From: Oreohelix idahoensis
Taxonomy: Eukaryota > Mollusca > Gastropoda > Stylommatophora > Oreohelicidae
DNA length: 64,000 nt
Direction: 5' to 3'
Assembly (NCBI GenBank): GCA_024509875.1
Contig: JAMPIV010012175.1
Span: 124,001-188,000, forward strand
The stretch's first letter is position 1, and the number at the start of each line of letters is the position of its first letter. The notes under the pieces were generated by a model that was given only the letters and a program-made list of their open reading frames with translations, ran no database searches and was not told the DNA's origin. Made by a program: the position numbers and the translations under genes. Positions 1 to 11,300 of this stretch are shown piece by piece.

Positions 1-440
1 TATCAGCTGGTAGTGGATCCACCTGCTGGGCTGATGAGCAGAGTAAGATGGAATACAATACTCGTGCTTGATTATAAGTAAGCCTATAATAGATAACGTC
101 CTGAAATGGTATGTTTATATGTGCCGTGGTTTTTAGGTAATCATCACTTCTGTGACATGTTTTACAATGTTTGCTCAGGAACTTGGGCAGAGGGGGGATT
201 AACTCTCAGGTGATTAGGTCGGGTAGGTTTAAAAAATGAACGTCACTGGAATCTCACCTGCCTAGTAATGTTTTTGTAGCATCTTTATAGTACAAATATA
301 ACATAATATTTTTGTGAGCATTATTCAAATAACTTTAAAGTGGAGAGAGAAGCATTAAAAACAGCTGCAATCACCATCATGAAAAATAAAAAGTTTGCTA
401 GAGACACGATAGTGCGACACACACACTCACCATCAGTCAT
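1..440. other. intron 13, nothing recognised
   Basis: AT-rich sequence at the left edge, part of the last visible EPC intron. No exon, repeat or TE end was recognised. Confidence 0.5.
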
Positions 441-494
441 CACTATCTCAAGAACAATAAAAACAACAAAATAGACAGTAAGGCAGAAGCACTA

Positions 495-1000
495 ATGGAA
501 ACCAACTATAAATTCAAGAAAGTAAAAGTACAGTTGATCCCTGCCCACTGCAAGATATATGCAAATGAGAAGGTAGATAGACTTGCAAAAGAAGTTCGAA
601 GAAAAACCCAAACTGAAGACATGGTAACACATGAAAAGATCAAATTAATAATGAACAATTATTTTAAAGAAAAATTGCATAAGAAACACCCAGAGTTCAA
701 TACTGCAGAACCATACTATATACCACCAAGAAGATATCAAGTGATACATTTCAGACTAAGAACTAGCCATTGGAGACTCAAATACCATCTGTTCAGCAAA
801 CTGAAACTCAGACAACAGACATGTGCCCATGTGGAGAGGGCAAATAAACAGTAGAACATGTCCTCTAAAACTGTCGGCTCTATGAGAGCAGCAAGGTGGC
901 AGTATGGCCTTCTTCAACTCAGCTGAGAAACTGTATGGTGACGAGAAGCCTGAGTTCCTGACACAGAGATGACAGGACAGTAGGCACACACCATAGTTAT
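495..1000 (+). pseudogene. jockey-like LINE fragment (RNase H end and C-terminus), 'LINE-K'
   Basis: Degraded coding sequence. VQLIPAHCKIYANEKVDRLA matches the end of the RNase H domain of jockey-type ORF2 (WIPAHxGIxGNExAD). RLRTSHWRLKYHLFSKLKL and a CxCxxG-TVEHVL motif follow, both typical of the C-terminal region. Stop codons and a frame change near 850 break it. It is not the same copy as the larger element just to its right, which lies on the other strand. Shorter relatives are at 9700-9990 and 46800-47000. Confidence 0.7.
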
Positions 1001-1140
1001 TGTCCCTCATTTTTTTTATGTGTTGCTTGTTTATAATAAAATGATGCAAAATAATCTGTGATCACAATAACCGTAACATGATAAGATATGAAGAAAAGAT
1101 GTCTGAGAGAATAAAGAAAAATAATATGATTATTTAGTGG

Positions 1141-1152
1141 ATATTTAGTACT
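1141..1152. repeat. target-site duplication, LINE-J (left)
   Basis: ATATTTAGTACT, identical to 6271-6282. The last two bases overlap the first repeat of the tail, so the exact edge is ambiguous by 1-2 nt. Confidence 0.85.
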
Positions 1153-1187
1153 TCTTCTTCTTCTTCTTGCGATCGCATCTTTGATGA

Positions 1188-2600
1188 TTACACCGTCAGA
1201 CGAGTTCTCATGATGAATTCGACTGTTGTTTGAAGTTCCTCTTTAACTCCATATAGCTTTGAGTTTAGTGTTGAGTCATTGGGCCAGTATATCTTTCTTA
1301 ACTGGTCATACAGAGGACAGTCCTGTAGAACATGCTCAGCAGTTTGTTTGTTTAATCCACATGTGCACAGTGGTGAAGCAGACAATCGTAGCTTGTGCAT
1401 GTGTTTATTCAGTTTGTTATGCCCTGTCCTGAGTCGAAAAATAGTTATCTGTCCCTGCCGGTCGAGAAGGTGATAGTCGTCTTTGGGTTGGTTCTGTTCT
1501 CTTCTGATAGTCTGGATAGCTCTCTTGCTCTCAAAGTATGTGACTTCATTAACTTCTTGGTCACATTCTCCTCCCTATTGTGCAAGGTTATCTGCCGTTG
1601 CATTACTGGGTACACCACAATGAGATGGTACCCACTGAAGTATGGTTCTCTTTTTGGCAGCTACCTTGTTTAGTTCATTTCTCAGATGCGGGAGTTTACC
1701 ACCCTTGAGAGCTTGCAGGACAGACAGTGCATCTGTGAGGATGACTACCTGGTGGCAGTCAGAGTTGGTGTTATAAATCATATTTGCAGCTTGCTCTAGA
1801 GCTTGAACCTCAGCTGTATAGTTGGAACAGAATTTACCAGTGGGAATGTGCCTAGTCTCATAGTGGTTGTCAGGATATGAGATAAAGATACCGGCACCTC
1901 CATTCCTAACAGCATTAGTTGCTGATCCATCTGTATAGGCATGTATCCATGATTGATCGGGATAGCTTTCTTGGATCATACTCAATGTAGCAGTTCGTTT
2001 TTGCAGATCATTATACTCACATCCACTTGTGAGACCACTGACTGATGTATTAATTTGGAGGGCACTGCTGGCCTGCTCCCATGGTACAGGGTATAGGGTG
2101 GGCTTCAGTGGTGTTGTCTTCATGGATAGGTCTTCTTGATGCTGTCTTATAAGTCTTTTCCCCCGATGCACAAAGCTGCTACGCTTTAGACGTCCCAATG
2201 CCAGATCATCTAGTCTTGCCTTCATTGGGTGCATTGGCATACTGTTGTACTTTTCCATCTGGATCATGGTTTTTGTGTCTCTTCTATGGGACAATGTCTG
2301 TAATCCAGCAACCTTCTGCATCTCTGTTATTGGTGTAGTTTTCATGGCTCCTGTAACGAGCCTGAGAGCTTGATTTTGCACCTTGTCCAAAGACTGCAGA
2401 TGTGAGTTAGCAGCTGATGACCATGCTGCTGAGCTAAACTCTAAGTGTGGTCTTATTACTCCATTATAAATCTTCTTTAGATTTCGTTCATTTGCTCCCC
2501 AGTTGGTACCTGCTAATTTTCTGAGTATGCCTAGTCGTCTTCGGGCCTTTCCTTCTGCGTTTTCAATATGCTTATTCCATGTGCCTTGGATTTCCACTTC
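1188..2600 (-). pseudogene. LINE-J thumb, RNase H and C-terminal domain
   Basis: Minus strand. The thumb block (GVIRPHLEFSSAAWSS) is followed by an RNase H fold with IHAYTDGSATN, SNYTAEVQALEQA, ILTDALSVLQALKGGK and WVPSHCGVPSNATAD. These give the acidic catalytic residues and the late His/Asp. A C-terminal CxCG-TAEHVLQDCPLY segment lies at 1188-1400. A frame change near 1570 separates the last piece. Confidence 0.87.
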
Positions 2601-3663
2601 TCCTAAGTTTTGCAATGAGGCCATCTTTCCACACCTTGTCAAAGGCCTGCTTGAAGTCGACCCAGATCGTTAGGACCTTTTTCTTCTCCTGGAAGGCATC
2701 TTCTATTGCTTGAGACAAGTAAGTAACTTGGTCTTCTATACTGTAGCATTCTCTAAATCCAGCTTGTTCCGGCACCAGGATCTGCTCAGACTCTAAATAC
2801 CATTTCAATCTGTGGTTGACTATTCGCTCCATAGTCTTCCCAACACAGCTTGTGAGACTGATTGGCCGGTAACTTGCAGCCTCGGTCTTACATTTCCCTT
2901 TCTTTAGTATGGGTATTGTGATGGCTTCTCTCCATACTTGGGGTACCGTTCCTTTCAACCAGCTGTGGTTGAATATCTCAAGCAGTTTTGTCTTTGCTGT
3001 TGAGCTCAGATTTACTAGCATTTCGTTGCTGATTTTGTCTGGGCCGGGTGACTTTTGAAACTTAAGCTTGGAAATAGCCTTCTGTAGTTCTCCTAGTGTG
3101 ATGGGTTCCCTCATTGGGGCAGGAGTATCTGTCTGTCCCATGGTTGCCAGTATTTCTTTTCTTATCTCTCTCTGATGATCTATGTTAATGGGTAAGTTGC
3201 TTTCTGAACTGTATCTTCTAGCAAACAAGTCTGCAGCTTGTTTTCCTCTGAAAAGTTTACCACCTTCATCCAATGTGATAGTCTGCCTAGGTGAGGAACG
3301 CTCTTCATTTAGAGACTTGACTAATCTCCAAAGTTTCCTGCCGTCTTTCTCAAGGTTCAGCGATGCCGTTTTAGTTCTCCAGCTTTTCCGTTTTTCTTCT
3401 AGCTTTGTTCTCTGAAACTCTGCTACAGCCTTTCTCCATTTGTTGTGAGTTTCAAGTGAAGGCTGAGACTCTGCGTCCTTTCTAGCCCTGTCCATAGCTT
3501 CCTGACGTTCTTGGAGTGTGCTGGACCAGTATGGTATGTAGTTACGCCGGCATCCTTTGGGAATGGTTTCTTTTGCAGCTTGTAGTATGCATCTGTTGAA
3601 GTCTTTTACCACTTCATTAATGTCTCTGTTCTGTACCTTGAGGGTAGACAGCAGCGTGTTCAC
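2570..3663 (-). pseudogene. LINE-J reverse transcriptase, active site deleted
   Basis: RT fingers and first palm motif: KFQKSPGPDKI, WREAITIPILKKGK, YRPISLTSCVGKTMERIV, PEQAGFRECYSIEDQV and WVDFKQAFDKVW. Right after AKLRRSG the sequence jumps to TWNKHIENAEGKARRRLGI, a downstream thumb block. The intervening part, including the YADD catalytic motif, is missing. I estimate about 130 codons lost from the usual family layout. Catalytically null. Confidence 0.87.
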
Positions 3664-4603
3664 CTGATGCCTGAATAAACCCCAGTTGGCTTTTTTGTAG
3701 TTCCATCTTGTAATGGCTGGGCCTGTACTGAGAGTTGCACTCTGGACAGTAAGAAAGATTGGGCGATGGTCGCTTCCCCCTAGTTGGTCTCCTACTTCTC
3801 TACTAATAGATCCAGCTATATCTGGTGTGGAGAAGGCAAGATCTGGTGTTGAAGTTGTGTGCCATCCTCTGGAGTAGAAGGTAGGAGTATCTGTGGCATT
3901 ATTGACTAGGATTAGGGAGTGATCATCTTGCCAAGTTTCAACCTCTTCACCTCTGTGATCCAGATGGTTATAGCCCCAGCTCTGGGAGTGGCTATTAAAG
4001 TCTCCAACTGCTATAAAGTTGGTGGCTGGTACCTGTATAGAGCTGAGACTCAGGGGTTTGTTGTTCGGACAGTAATAGTTCAGGAGTTTCTATTTCCATC
4101 TTGTCTACCTTTATCTGCAACAGCTGATATTCTGCTCCATCCATGAAGGTTTTCCTTTCGTGTGCAGGAATGTTATTCCTTACAAGAGTAAGTACTCCTC
4201 CTTTTCGTCTATCTTTTCTGTCGGATCTGAAGCATTGATATCCCCTTATTTTAAAGGTTTGATCTGCTTTCAAGTGAGTCTCTTGGATACAGCAAACACT
4301 GACTTGCTTCTCATACAAGATGTTTTCCAGCTCTGTCTTTTTGCTGTATCCAGCCTGCTTGCTGTTCACTCCCTCTGCATTCCAGTGCATCATGACAAGT
4401 GGCACTCTGGGTTTCTCTTTTTCTGTTTTGTTTTGGTCAGTAGTTCTCCTCCGCCGTCTGCTGACTCCACAAGACGGTCTAGAGGGTCCTCCAGTAGCTG
4501 AGGGTGGGCTCTGTCGAGGCTCAGAGCCCGGCACTGCACCTGCCTGGTGGAGCTCCACAGGGCGAGCACCAGTACGAGATTTATTTGACGGTGTACTCTC
4601 CAT
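3664..4603 (-). pseudogene. LINE-J AP endonuclease domain
   Basis: Minus strand. An MESTPSNKSRTG start and Arg-rich stretch lead to the exonuclease-endonuclease-phosphatase domain. Visible motifs are MHWNAEGV, CIQETHL and, after a frameshift near 4050, VGDFNSHSQSWG and GGSDHRPI. These are the catalytic Asn, Glu, Asp/Asn and Asp-His motifs that nick target DNA in jockey/CR1-type LINEs. One frame change separates the two halves. Confidence 0.85.
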
Positions 4604-4620
4604 AGAAAAAAAAAAAGCGA

Positions 4621-6250
4621 GTTGCGTGATACTGTGGTTTCCGGTGCGCCTTCTGGCCCAGTATCTATGACTTTAGCACCTGTTCAACAGGAGAGTGGGC
4701 TCATCCCTAATCTGTTTATGTTCCCAGTAGTAGACTATTCGCAAGCAGCCTGGGGGTGTCACTGCTCTGCGCGGACCTTGTTTACCGAGGCGGCGTCCGA
4801 GCTCGTATGGTGAAAATATGGTTGCATTATCTTCAAAATAGCCCTGTCTTTCCTGCCATCCTGCAACTTTGAGTTAGGGAGTTCTGAGCTCCAGTCTCTT
4901 TCCCAGGCATTTTATCCTGGCCTGGCACGCATACAGAGGACCCCACTTCTGGTTCTAAGTTAGCAGTTGGGGACAGGTGGGGTAGCACACTGTGCATTCC
5001 CCGTCATCCAGGGGGCTCTCCAACTATGCAGAGCTTGCACAATGCTGTGCTCTGGTTCTGGGCTCACCCAAGGAATCCTCACGTCCTGCACAGAGCCACT
5101 TCCAGATACCCACCACCTGCCAACCCCCCATTGTAGAAATCTCCAGCATGCGGCCATCCAGTCAAGAGCCAGTATTAAGTCTGGTGCCCAAGTGATCCCC
5201 CCAAGCTCAGTGTGCAATTCTGGGTTCTCATCATGCTGCAACACAGGGGGGATTGTGATGCTCAGCCATCTCTCTCAACTCTGCACCGATAAGTGACATC
5301 GGGGACTTAACTGTGTCTCAGTACTGGGAGGCCCCGTTTCCGGGTACACCACACACAGCCAATTGAGGCAACGGTCGCCGTGGGCGTGTCTTCAGTGGGG
5401 AAGTTGTGGAGTCTTCCTGTCCATGTTCTTGCACATCCTAACACTGCCCGCAAGACATCGGAGGTTTGGAGAGTGGCCTTCTCTGCTTTTTTGAGCCGGG
5501 GTGGGCTCCCCGGGCAAGTCTCGATGGGGATCGGGACGTGTCCACGCGCCAGTGGGTCCAGCATCGGCCGCATCTGTTGGAGGACTTGCTCTGCCAGGTT
5601 TGAGTTAGTAAATTCCAACTGTCATCTTCTTGGCATTGTGATGCTGGGGTGCCTGTGGATTTCCTAACGCCCCGGGTAGAAGCCAGAAGTGTACTGTGCC
5701 AGCTCTGGGGGAGATAAAGGGGGTGTTTCTGCGTCTCCTTGTGATACGTAGCCAAGGTAGGGCTCACAGTGCTCTTTCCCCGCCACCAAATTGCCTGCTG
5801 GTTACGCCGAGTTCTCCGAGGCTCTAGGCATGTGACCAAGAGTTGAAGGCAATAGGATCGTCACGTCCTGAGTCTCTGTGCCTGTACGATGGGTTCCGAT
5901 CTTCAGGGAGCAGTCCACACTCGTTCCCACTCCCAAGACTTGTTCAGTATCCATCTGGCTCCTTCCCACCCACAGAGGGCGTGTACGGTGTAGTGCATCG
6001 GTTTTATTATCGAGGTTTGCTCCTCTAGATCCGTTGTGTTTAGCCTGAGGATTCGCACCCTCAGTTACCAGGACTACCTCGAGGAGGGTGTGGCTCTTCA
6101 CCACGCACAACGATCTTGGGGTATGAGAGGTTTTGCTAGGCCAAGAGACTAACACCGCAATGGTCGCTCCTTTCATGAACAGAATTCACTAGGCCTAGGG
6201 TGAAGCAAGGGGGGAAACCCACTACCCACAACACCAGCACATCATACCCC
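4621..6250 (-). pseudogene. LINE-J 5' region with broken ORF1
   Basis: GC-richer than the flanks and open in overlapping minus-strand stretches (about 5802-6176, 5438-5839, 5307-5618, 4960-5244) that change frame. This suggests a decayed ORF1. I could not recognise zinc-knuckle spacing or another ORF1 domain, so the assignment rests on position between the 5' end and the endonuclease. Confidence 0.5.
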
Positions 6251-6270
6251 CTGTCTGTAGACTTTGCCCC

Positions 6271-6282
6271 ATATTTAGTACT
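6271..6282. repeat. target-site duplication, LINE-J (right)
   Basis: ATATTTAGTACT, an exact copy of 1141-1152. It marks the 5' end of the element, whose minus-strand start reads GGGGCAAAGTCTACAG. Confidence 0.85.
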
Positions 6283-6365
6283 GATAAGTAGAAAAATAAG
6301 AATCCAACTTAACTGTCAAGCCAGTCCTACTGTGCGCCTCTAAAACAGGGAGAACAACAAATACA

Positions 6366-6835
6366 ACAACCAAGTAGTTACAGACTTTCATAAATGGGTG
6401 AAAGAGGTGCCTGCATAGAACAGAATAACTGAAAATGGTATGACAAGATATACCAACATGGAATTGATGACAAGAACATGACAAGTGCCAGTGGAACAAG
6501 AGGCGAGAAAAAGATGCTGGTGTTGGATAGAACACACTGATGAAACCTGTTGACAGCATTACAAGGCAGTCCTTGATGTGCAATCTCCAGGGTAAAAGAG
6601 GCACATGACGACTGTAAAACACACAGAGAATTGGAGACAGAAATGACATGAGGAAGACATGTAAAGACCCTGAGCTGACGACGACATGGGACAGATGGAC
6701 GTGACATGGGACAGATGGACGTGACATGGGACAGATGGACGTGACATATGTTAATTGAAGGCCTATGCTCCTATTATGGGACAGATGGACGTGACATATG
6801 TTAATTGAAGGCCTATGCTCCTAAAGAAGCTAGAA
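6366..6835 (+). mobile_element. LINE-L 3' fragment with internal 20-bp tandem repeat
   Basis: Degraded 3' end of the commonest LINE in the window (LINE-L). Its intact-like peptide elsewhere reads WxxIGHxLRKPxD, then [14 protein letters not shown], then [22 protein letters not shown]. Here the nucleotide landmarks are AGTTACAGACTTTCATAAAT, GACAGCATTACAAGGCAGTC and GAAGGCCTATGCTCCT. Near the end a 20-bp unit (GACATGGGACAGATGGACGT) is repeated three times (6686-6750), and about 60 bp including the GAAGGCCTATGCTCCT end is then duplicated. Confidence 0.6.
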
Positions 6836-6839
6836 GGTA

Positions 6840-7330
6840 ATGACATTCTGAAAGTTCTAAGAAATTTCAGATTACAGCCAGTTTTTCAAATATTTTCTGT
6901 AGCTGTCATCACATTTTTTGCTTATGTCGAATTCGGCATCTTCTGTGTGCTGTTTGTTGTTGCTGTTCCGATTCCCAAGGGTTTGAGTTATTCACTTTTA
7001 CCCTTGCTGCAATTTGGGGGTGTCGTTTTAGGCTTTCTTGCAACCCCAGAGAACTTCCCCAATCAGTGGGCGCAGCTGACGGAGGTCACACCAGACCCAC
7101 TAACTGACTTGTGTGCAATGCCATGAGAAGGATAGTCCTCTACCCTGCAGGGGGATAATTGTGGAGGGGGAGTATCGTCAACCAGCTTCCTGTCCAAAGA
7201 CGCCGTCCAAACAGACACACTTAGCTCTGCCCTATCATTTGAACTGGGAGGGCCCGTGGCCGGGAGTACCACTGTGGCAGCGTTCACAGAAAACAGAGTG
7301 TGTGTGCTGTTTGAGCTGATGAAGGTTTTT
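6840..7330. repeat. probable decayed LINE 5' fragment
   Basis: GC-richer than its surroundings. It shares a short block (near 7250: GGGAGGGCCCGTGGCCGGGA) with the LINE-J 5' region near 5330. No host exon of EPC could be recognised here on the minus strand. The boundary is uncertain. Confidence 0.35.
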
Positions 7331-7559
7331 CACCGACATGCTGGTCCCAGTCTGTTCTTTTCTAACTGTAAATCAACACACATGACTTCTACCTTCAAAC
7401 ATCATCTCAACTGTTAGTAAATATGGAATTATTATGAACAGAGCAAGCTCATCAGGGATTGAGAGGAGCACACAAAAATCACAGAATTTGAAGAAAAGCA
7501 ATGAACTGTTTTAATAGAAAATCTAATAGCTTTAGCAACATTAAAACACTGACATTTAC

Positions 7560-8317
7560 CATTTGTGGATGATGCTAATGGACCGTTGGTTTTTGACAGC
7601 AGGATGGTGGTAGTGGATGAAAATGGCACTGGTGGCAAATGTGAAGCCGATGACGCAGCAGACTGTGATGAAAATGTTATCTGAGGTAACGCTTGTGCCC
7701 CAGGTGCTTTATGAAGTAATGATACCGATGACAAGGATGGTGTTAAGACAGAGCTGGCGATGATGGGCAGTTTTGTCACCATGGAGCTGTCAGTCTGGGA
7801 ATTTTTCATGGATGAGATAGAGCTTGCTATTGTTTTCCCATTGACACCACTAGTGCTGGCAGAATCTCCCACCTTGTTCACTAATGACAAACTAAACTGT
7901 TGTAAATTTGTCCTGCTGCCTACAGGAGATGCTGAAGCTGCAGAAACATTACCCGAGGCATTCCCTTCTAAAACTGACAATGCTCCTAAATCTGGGGATT
8001 CCACCAGTGCCCGAACAGCGAATTCTGCACTGGCTGAGTCTAATGTGAAATGAGATCCAACATCACCCTGATGCAGCATGGGCTCTAGATCTAACACAAC
8101 AGCTGTGTCATGATCATCCTCAGTAAAAAGTCTTTGCTGCTGTTCTCGCTGCATCTCCAGCAATTGTTCTTGATGTGTCTGGAAGCTTTCAATGTCAAAT
8201 TCTGACAACTGCCTGCCACATGCACCTCCTTCACTAGCACCGCCCCTTGGTCCATTTCCGGAGCCAGCAGATGAGGATGAATCTTTGGGAGGTGGGCATT
8301 TTGGTCGATAATGGTGA
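7560..8317 (-). CDS. EPC1: EPC exon 13, start of C-terminal region
   Basis: Codes residues 485-737. It opens [17 protein letters not shown] segment [20 protein letters not shown] with a Q-rich helix (REQQQRL) follows, matching the FTAEQYQQHQQQLALMQ region of vertebrate EPC1. A long Ser/Thr/Ala-rich low-complexity stretch comes next, as expected for the family's E_Pc_C part. The acceptor is TTTGCAG and the donor GTAAATG at 7554-7559, phase 1. At least one further exon must lie left of this window. Confidence 0.92.
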
Positions 8318-11300
8318 CTGCAAATAAAGCATTATATACAAGTTACTTGATATAAATTGTCACACTTAAACAGTAAGAAGATGAAATGCAATACAAAGAA
8401 TAATAACTGTTCTCTCGCTTTCAAATTAATGAAAGTATTTATTCGTATGAATTCTAGTATGTTACAGTGTCCGATTGAAGGAGTGGCTAGAGTTGTTGGC
8501 CTCTCACGGCTAAGGTGCCTGGTTTGAAACATGGAAGTGTCATGATCCAGTCTACGCAGCTGTAAATGGGTACCTGACTTGAGGAAGGGAACTGGTCAAC
8601 CCACCTCTCAATGCTGGACCTAGTATATTGAAGTCTCTAACACTTCACTCTCCCATGGCAGTATCTGCTATGAGAGTACCTTTGCCTTTTATCATTATCA
8701 CCATTCAGCTCCATGCAGGTCAAAGGCCTTCAACTTCTTTATCTTTCCTAGGTGTCTGTCTCCAACTGGTTTCTTTATCTTTCCTAGGTGTCTGTCTTCA
8801 CTTGGCTTCTTTATCTTTCCTAGGTGACTGTCTCCATCTGGCTTCTTTCTTTCCTAGGTGACTGTCTCCATCTGGCTTCTTTCTTTCCTAAGTGACTGTC
8901 TCCATCTGGCTTCTTTATCTTTCCTAGGTAACTGTCTCCATCTGGCTTCTTTCTTTCCTAGGTGACTGTCTCTATCTGGCTTCTTTCTTTCCTAGGTGAC
9001 TGTCTCTATCTGGCTTCTTTATCTTTCCTAGGTGACTGTCTCTATCTGGCTTCTTTCTTTCCTAGGTGACTGTCTCCATCTGGCTTCTTTATCTTTCCTA
9101 GGTGACTGTCTCCATCTGGCTTCTTTCTTTCCTAGGTGACTGTCTCTATCTGGCTTCTTTCTTTCCTAGGTGACTGTCTCCATCTGGCTTCTTTCTTTCT
9201 TAGGTGACTGTCTCCATCTGGCTTCTTTCTTTCCTAGGTGACTGTCTCTATCTGGCTTCTTTCTTTCCTAGGTGACTGTCTCCATCTGGCTTCTTTCTTT
9301 CCTAGGTGACTGTCTCCGTCTGGCTTCTTTCTTTCCTAGGTGACTGTCTCCATCTGGCTTCTCCATATGTTTCCAAGTGTACCTTTCTTTTTTTTTATAA
9401 ACCTTGGGAATACCAAAAAAAAAAAAAAGACTGCCTTGTAATGCTACCAACTGGTTTCATCAATATTTGTCATATCCAATATCTCTAATTCACCTCCTGT
9501 TTCAATTACTTTTACCTGGGTCTTCTCACTAGCTTCCCATTGATGATCTCATCATACCATTTTAATCCTCACATAGTCTCTTCCATTGTCAACTTTGCAA
9601 CCATGTGCCCTTCTGGTGCAATCTTTGTGTTGTCATGACCCAACTGTTCATATATAGGATGATTTTCTTCCAGGTCTGTAGGGACATCAATGTGATGTGC
9701 ACTAGCACAGGGCTCCATAAGCTCAGCAGAAGAGAACAAGTGGTAATCTTCAGACTCAGCACGGGCCACAACAGACTGGGATACCATCTATTCAACAAGC
9801 TAAAGATAGGAACTACAGCTGTGTAACTCTGGCACAGATACAATGACTGCTGAACGTCTGCTTTAAAGATGCTCAACATATGAGAAACAGAGAAAGCCCA
9901 TGTAAAGGCCACCAGTATCAGTCCTGGAAAACTATATAGAGATACAAATAGTCTCAAGCTTACTTCGAACATATTCTGATAGCGTACAAGGAAGAAGAGG
10001 ATTCGGTGCTAGTACCGATCTACGAAAGTCCAACTTCATGGTGGTCATTTTCACCAGCAACCATAGCTTACATTCTGCAATGTCAGCTCCTTAGTCCCTA
10101 GACAATTGTACAAAATGAATCTGCATCAGAGAACGGACAGAATGCTACAGACTGTTGTCAGAGAACTATTATCTCACCCTAACTGTATTTTTGTTTTCAA
10201 ACAACATAGGCATATTTTGTGACCTGATTTTACTTTCTTGCATATTTGAGCAGTTCCCAGGGATCTCTGAAGATACAAAAACTATGAATACTGCTCCCCC
10301 CAGAGTCAAGGTGACAACTGCCAAGCTGTGCGTGGGGCTGTAGCCTCATCATGTCAATCAAATTGCTAGAGAAACCATTATTGTAAACACTCTGTGCTTT
10401 GACATTAGCTTCATCAAGGAAACCATTTACAAGGAGCTGATGATAACTTACATTTTGTTGTCTCTGACATAGATGATGTAGTCAGAGTAAATACTGGATT
10501 GGTGGTAGCTGGAGCCAAAGTCAAGTCGTTCTAACACATCGTCCCAAGGTGTGCTGGCCCGGTCAAAGATTACTCTGTTCAAAATGGAATTCCCATAAAA
10601 AATAACTTTAGGCCTCTTTAAAAAAAAAAAAAATAAACATCACAATGAATAAGCCCAGAATGTAGCATCAAAGTAAAAAGCTAAAGTCTTGGTTTTAAAT
10701 AATAAGCCCTACAGACAAAAATATTTAGGCATACTAATAACATCAGATGAAAGTGCACAACAGAAACAAAGAACAGCAAGAAAAGCATCCTATGCAACTT
10801 ACCTTTACGAATCATGGACATCAATAGAGAAGATTACCAGAAGTTAAAAAAGATGTGGTTTTTTTTTACAGAAGATAAAAATACTAAAATGACAAATAAG
10901 GATGTCCTGAAAGTGAGCAATGCACCAAAGAAGCTCATTCTGTACATCTGAAGTAAGCAATCCATGTTTTTTGTTTTAGCATGCCACAGTAAGGTATTGA
11001 TGGAAAAAAGAAACAGGATGACAAAGGGAGAAAATACTTGATAGTTTAACACCACCCGGCCGGCGTGATGCTGACCATATCACCCCGAGTGTGCTGATGG
11101 TCAAGAAAATATAGGCCTAACACCATATTCCCAATGGGCGTGTAACGGGATCCTTTACACTTTCCTTTAACACCATGGCATGGAAACAAAAAAGAACCAA
11201 TAAAAAAAATTACGAGGCCGGAAATGATGAATGCTTGTCAACTGAAGAATAAGAATATTAATCACTATAAGGAACGGTTTGTTAATTATATGGTCCTATC

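Larger units (their letters stand above)
1153..6270 (-). mobile_element. near full-length jockey-like LINE ('LINE-J') with RNase H
   Basis: A 5.1-kb non-LTR retrotransposon in intron 13 of EPC. It is flanked by a perfect 12-bp target duplication, ATATTTAGTACT (1141-1152 and 6271-6282). The 3' end, at the low-coordinate side, carries a (GAA)n tail read on the minus strand. Order on the minus strand: GC-richer 5' part (4621-6270), AP-type endonuclease (about 3700-4603), RT (2570-3663), RNase H and C-terminal zinc-like region (1188-2600). Frameshifts and a deletion of the RT active site make it dead. The intact duplication suggests fairly recent insertion. Confidence 0.88.

Noticed and set aside
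4960..5667. Several open frames on both strands in GC-rich DNA
   Set aside because: They lie in the 5' part of LINE-J. Plus-strand frames are shadows of the element.
6275..6747. Overlapping minus-strand frames starting MSRPSVPCH
   Set aside because: Antisense to a LINE-L 3' fragment and its 20-bp tandem repeat. No homology recognised.
7063..7287. Possible last EPC exon on the minus strand
   Set aside because: No family motif, no convincing splice phase, and sequence shared with the LINE-J 5' region.
8628..8861. Frame with repeated [16 protein letters not shown] peptide
   Set aside because: Translation of the 33/36-bp minisatellite.
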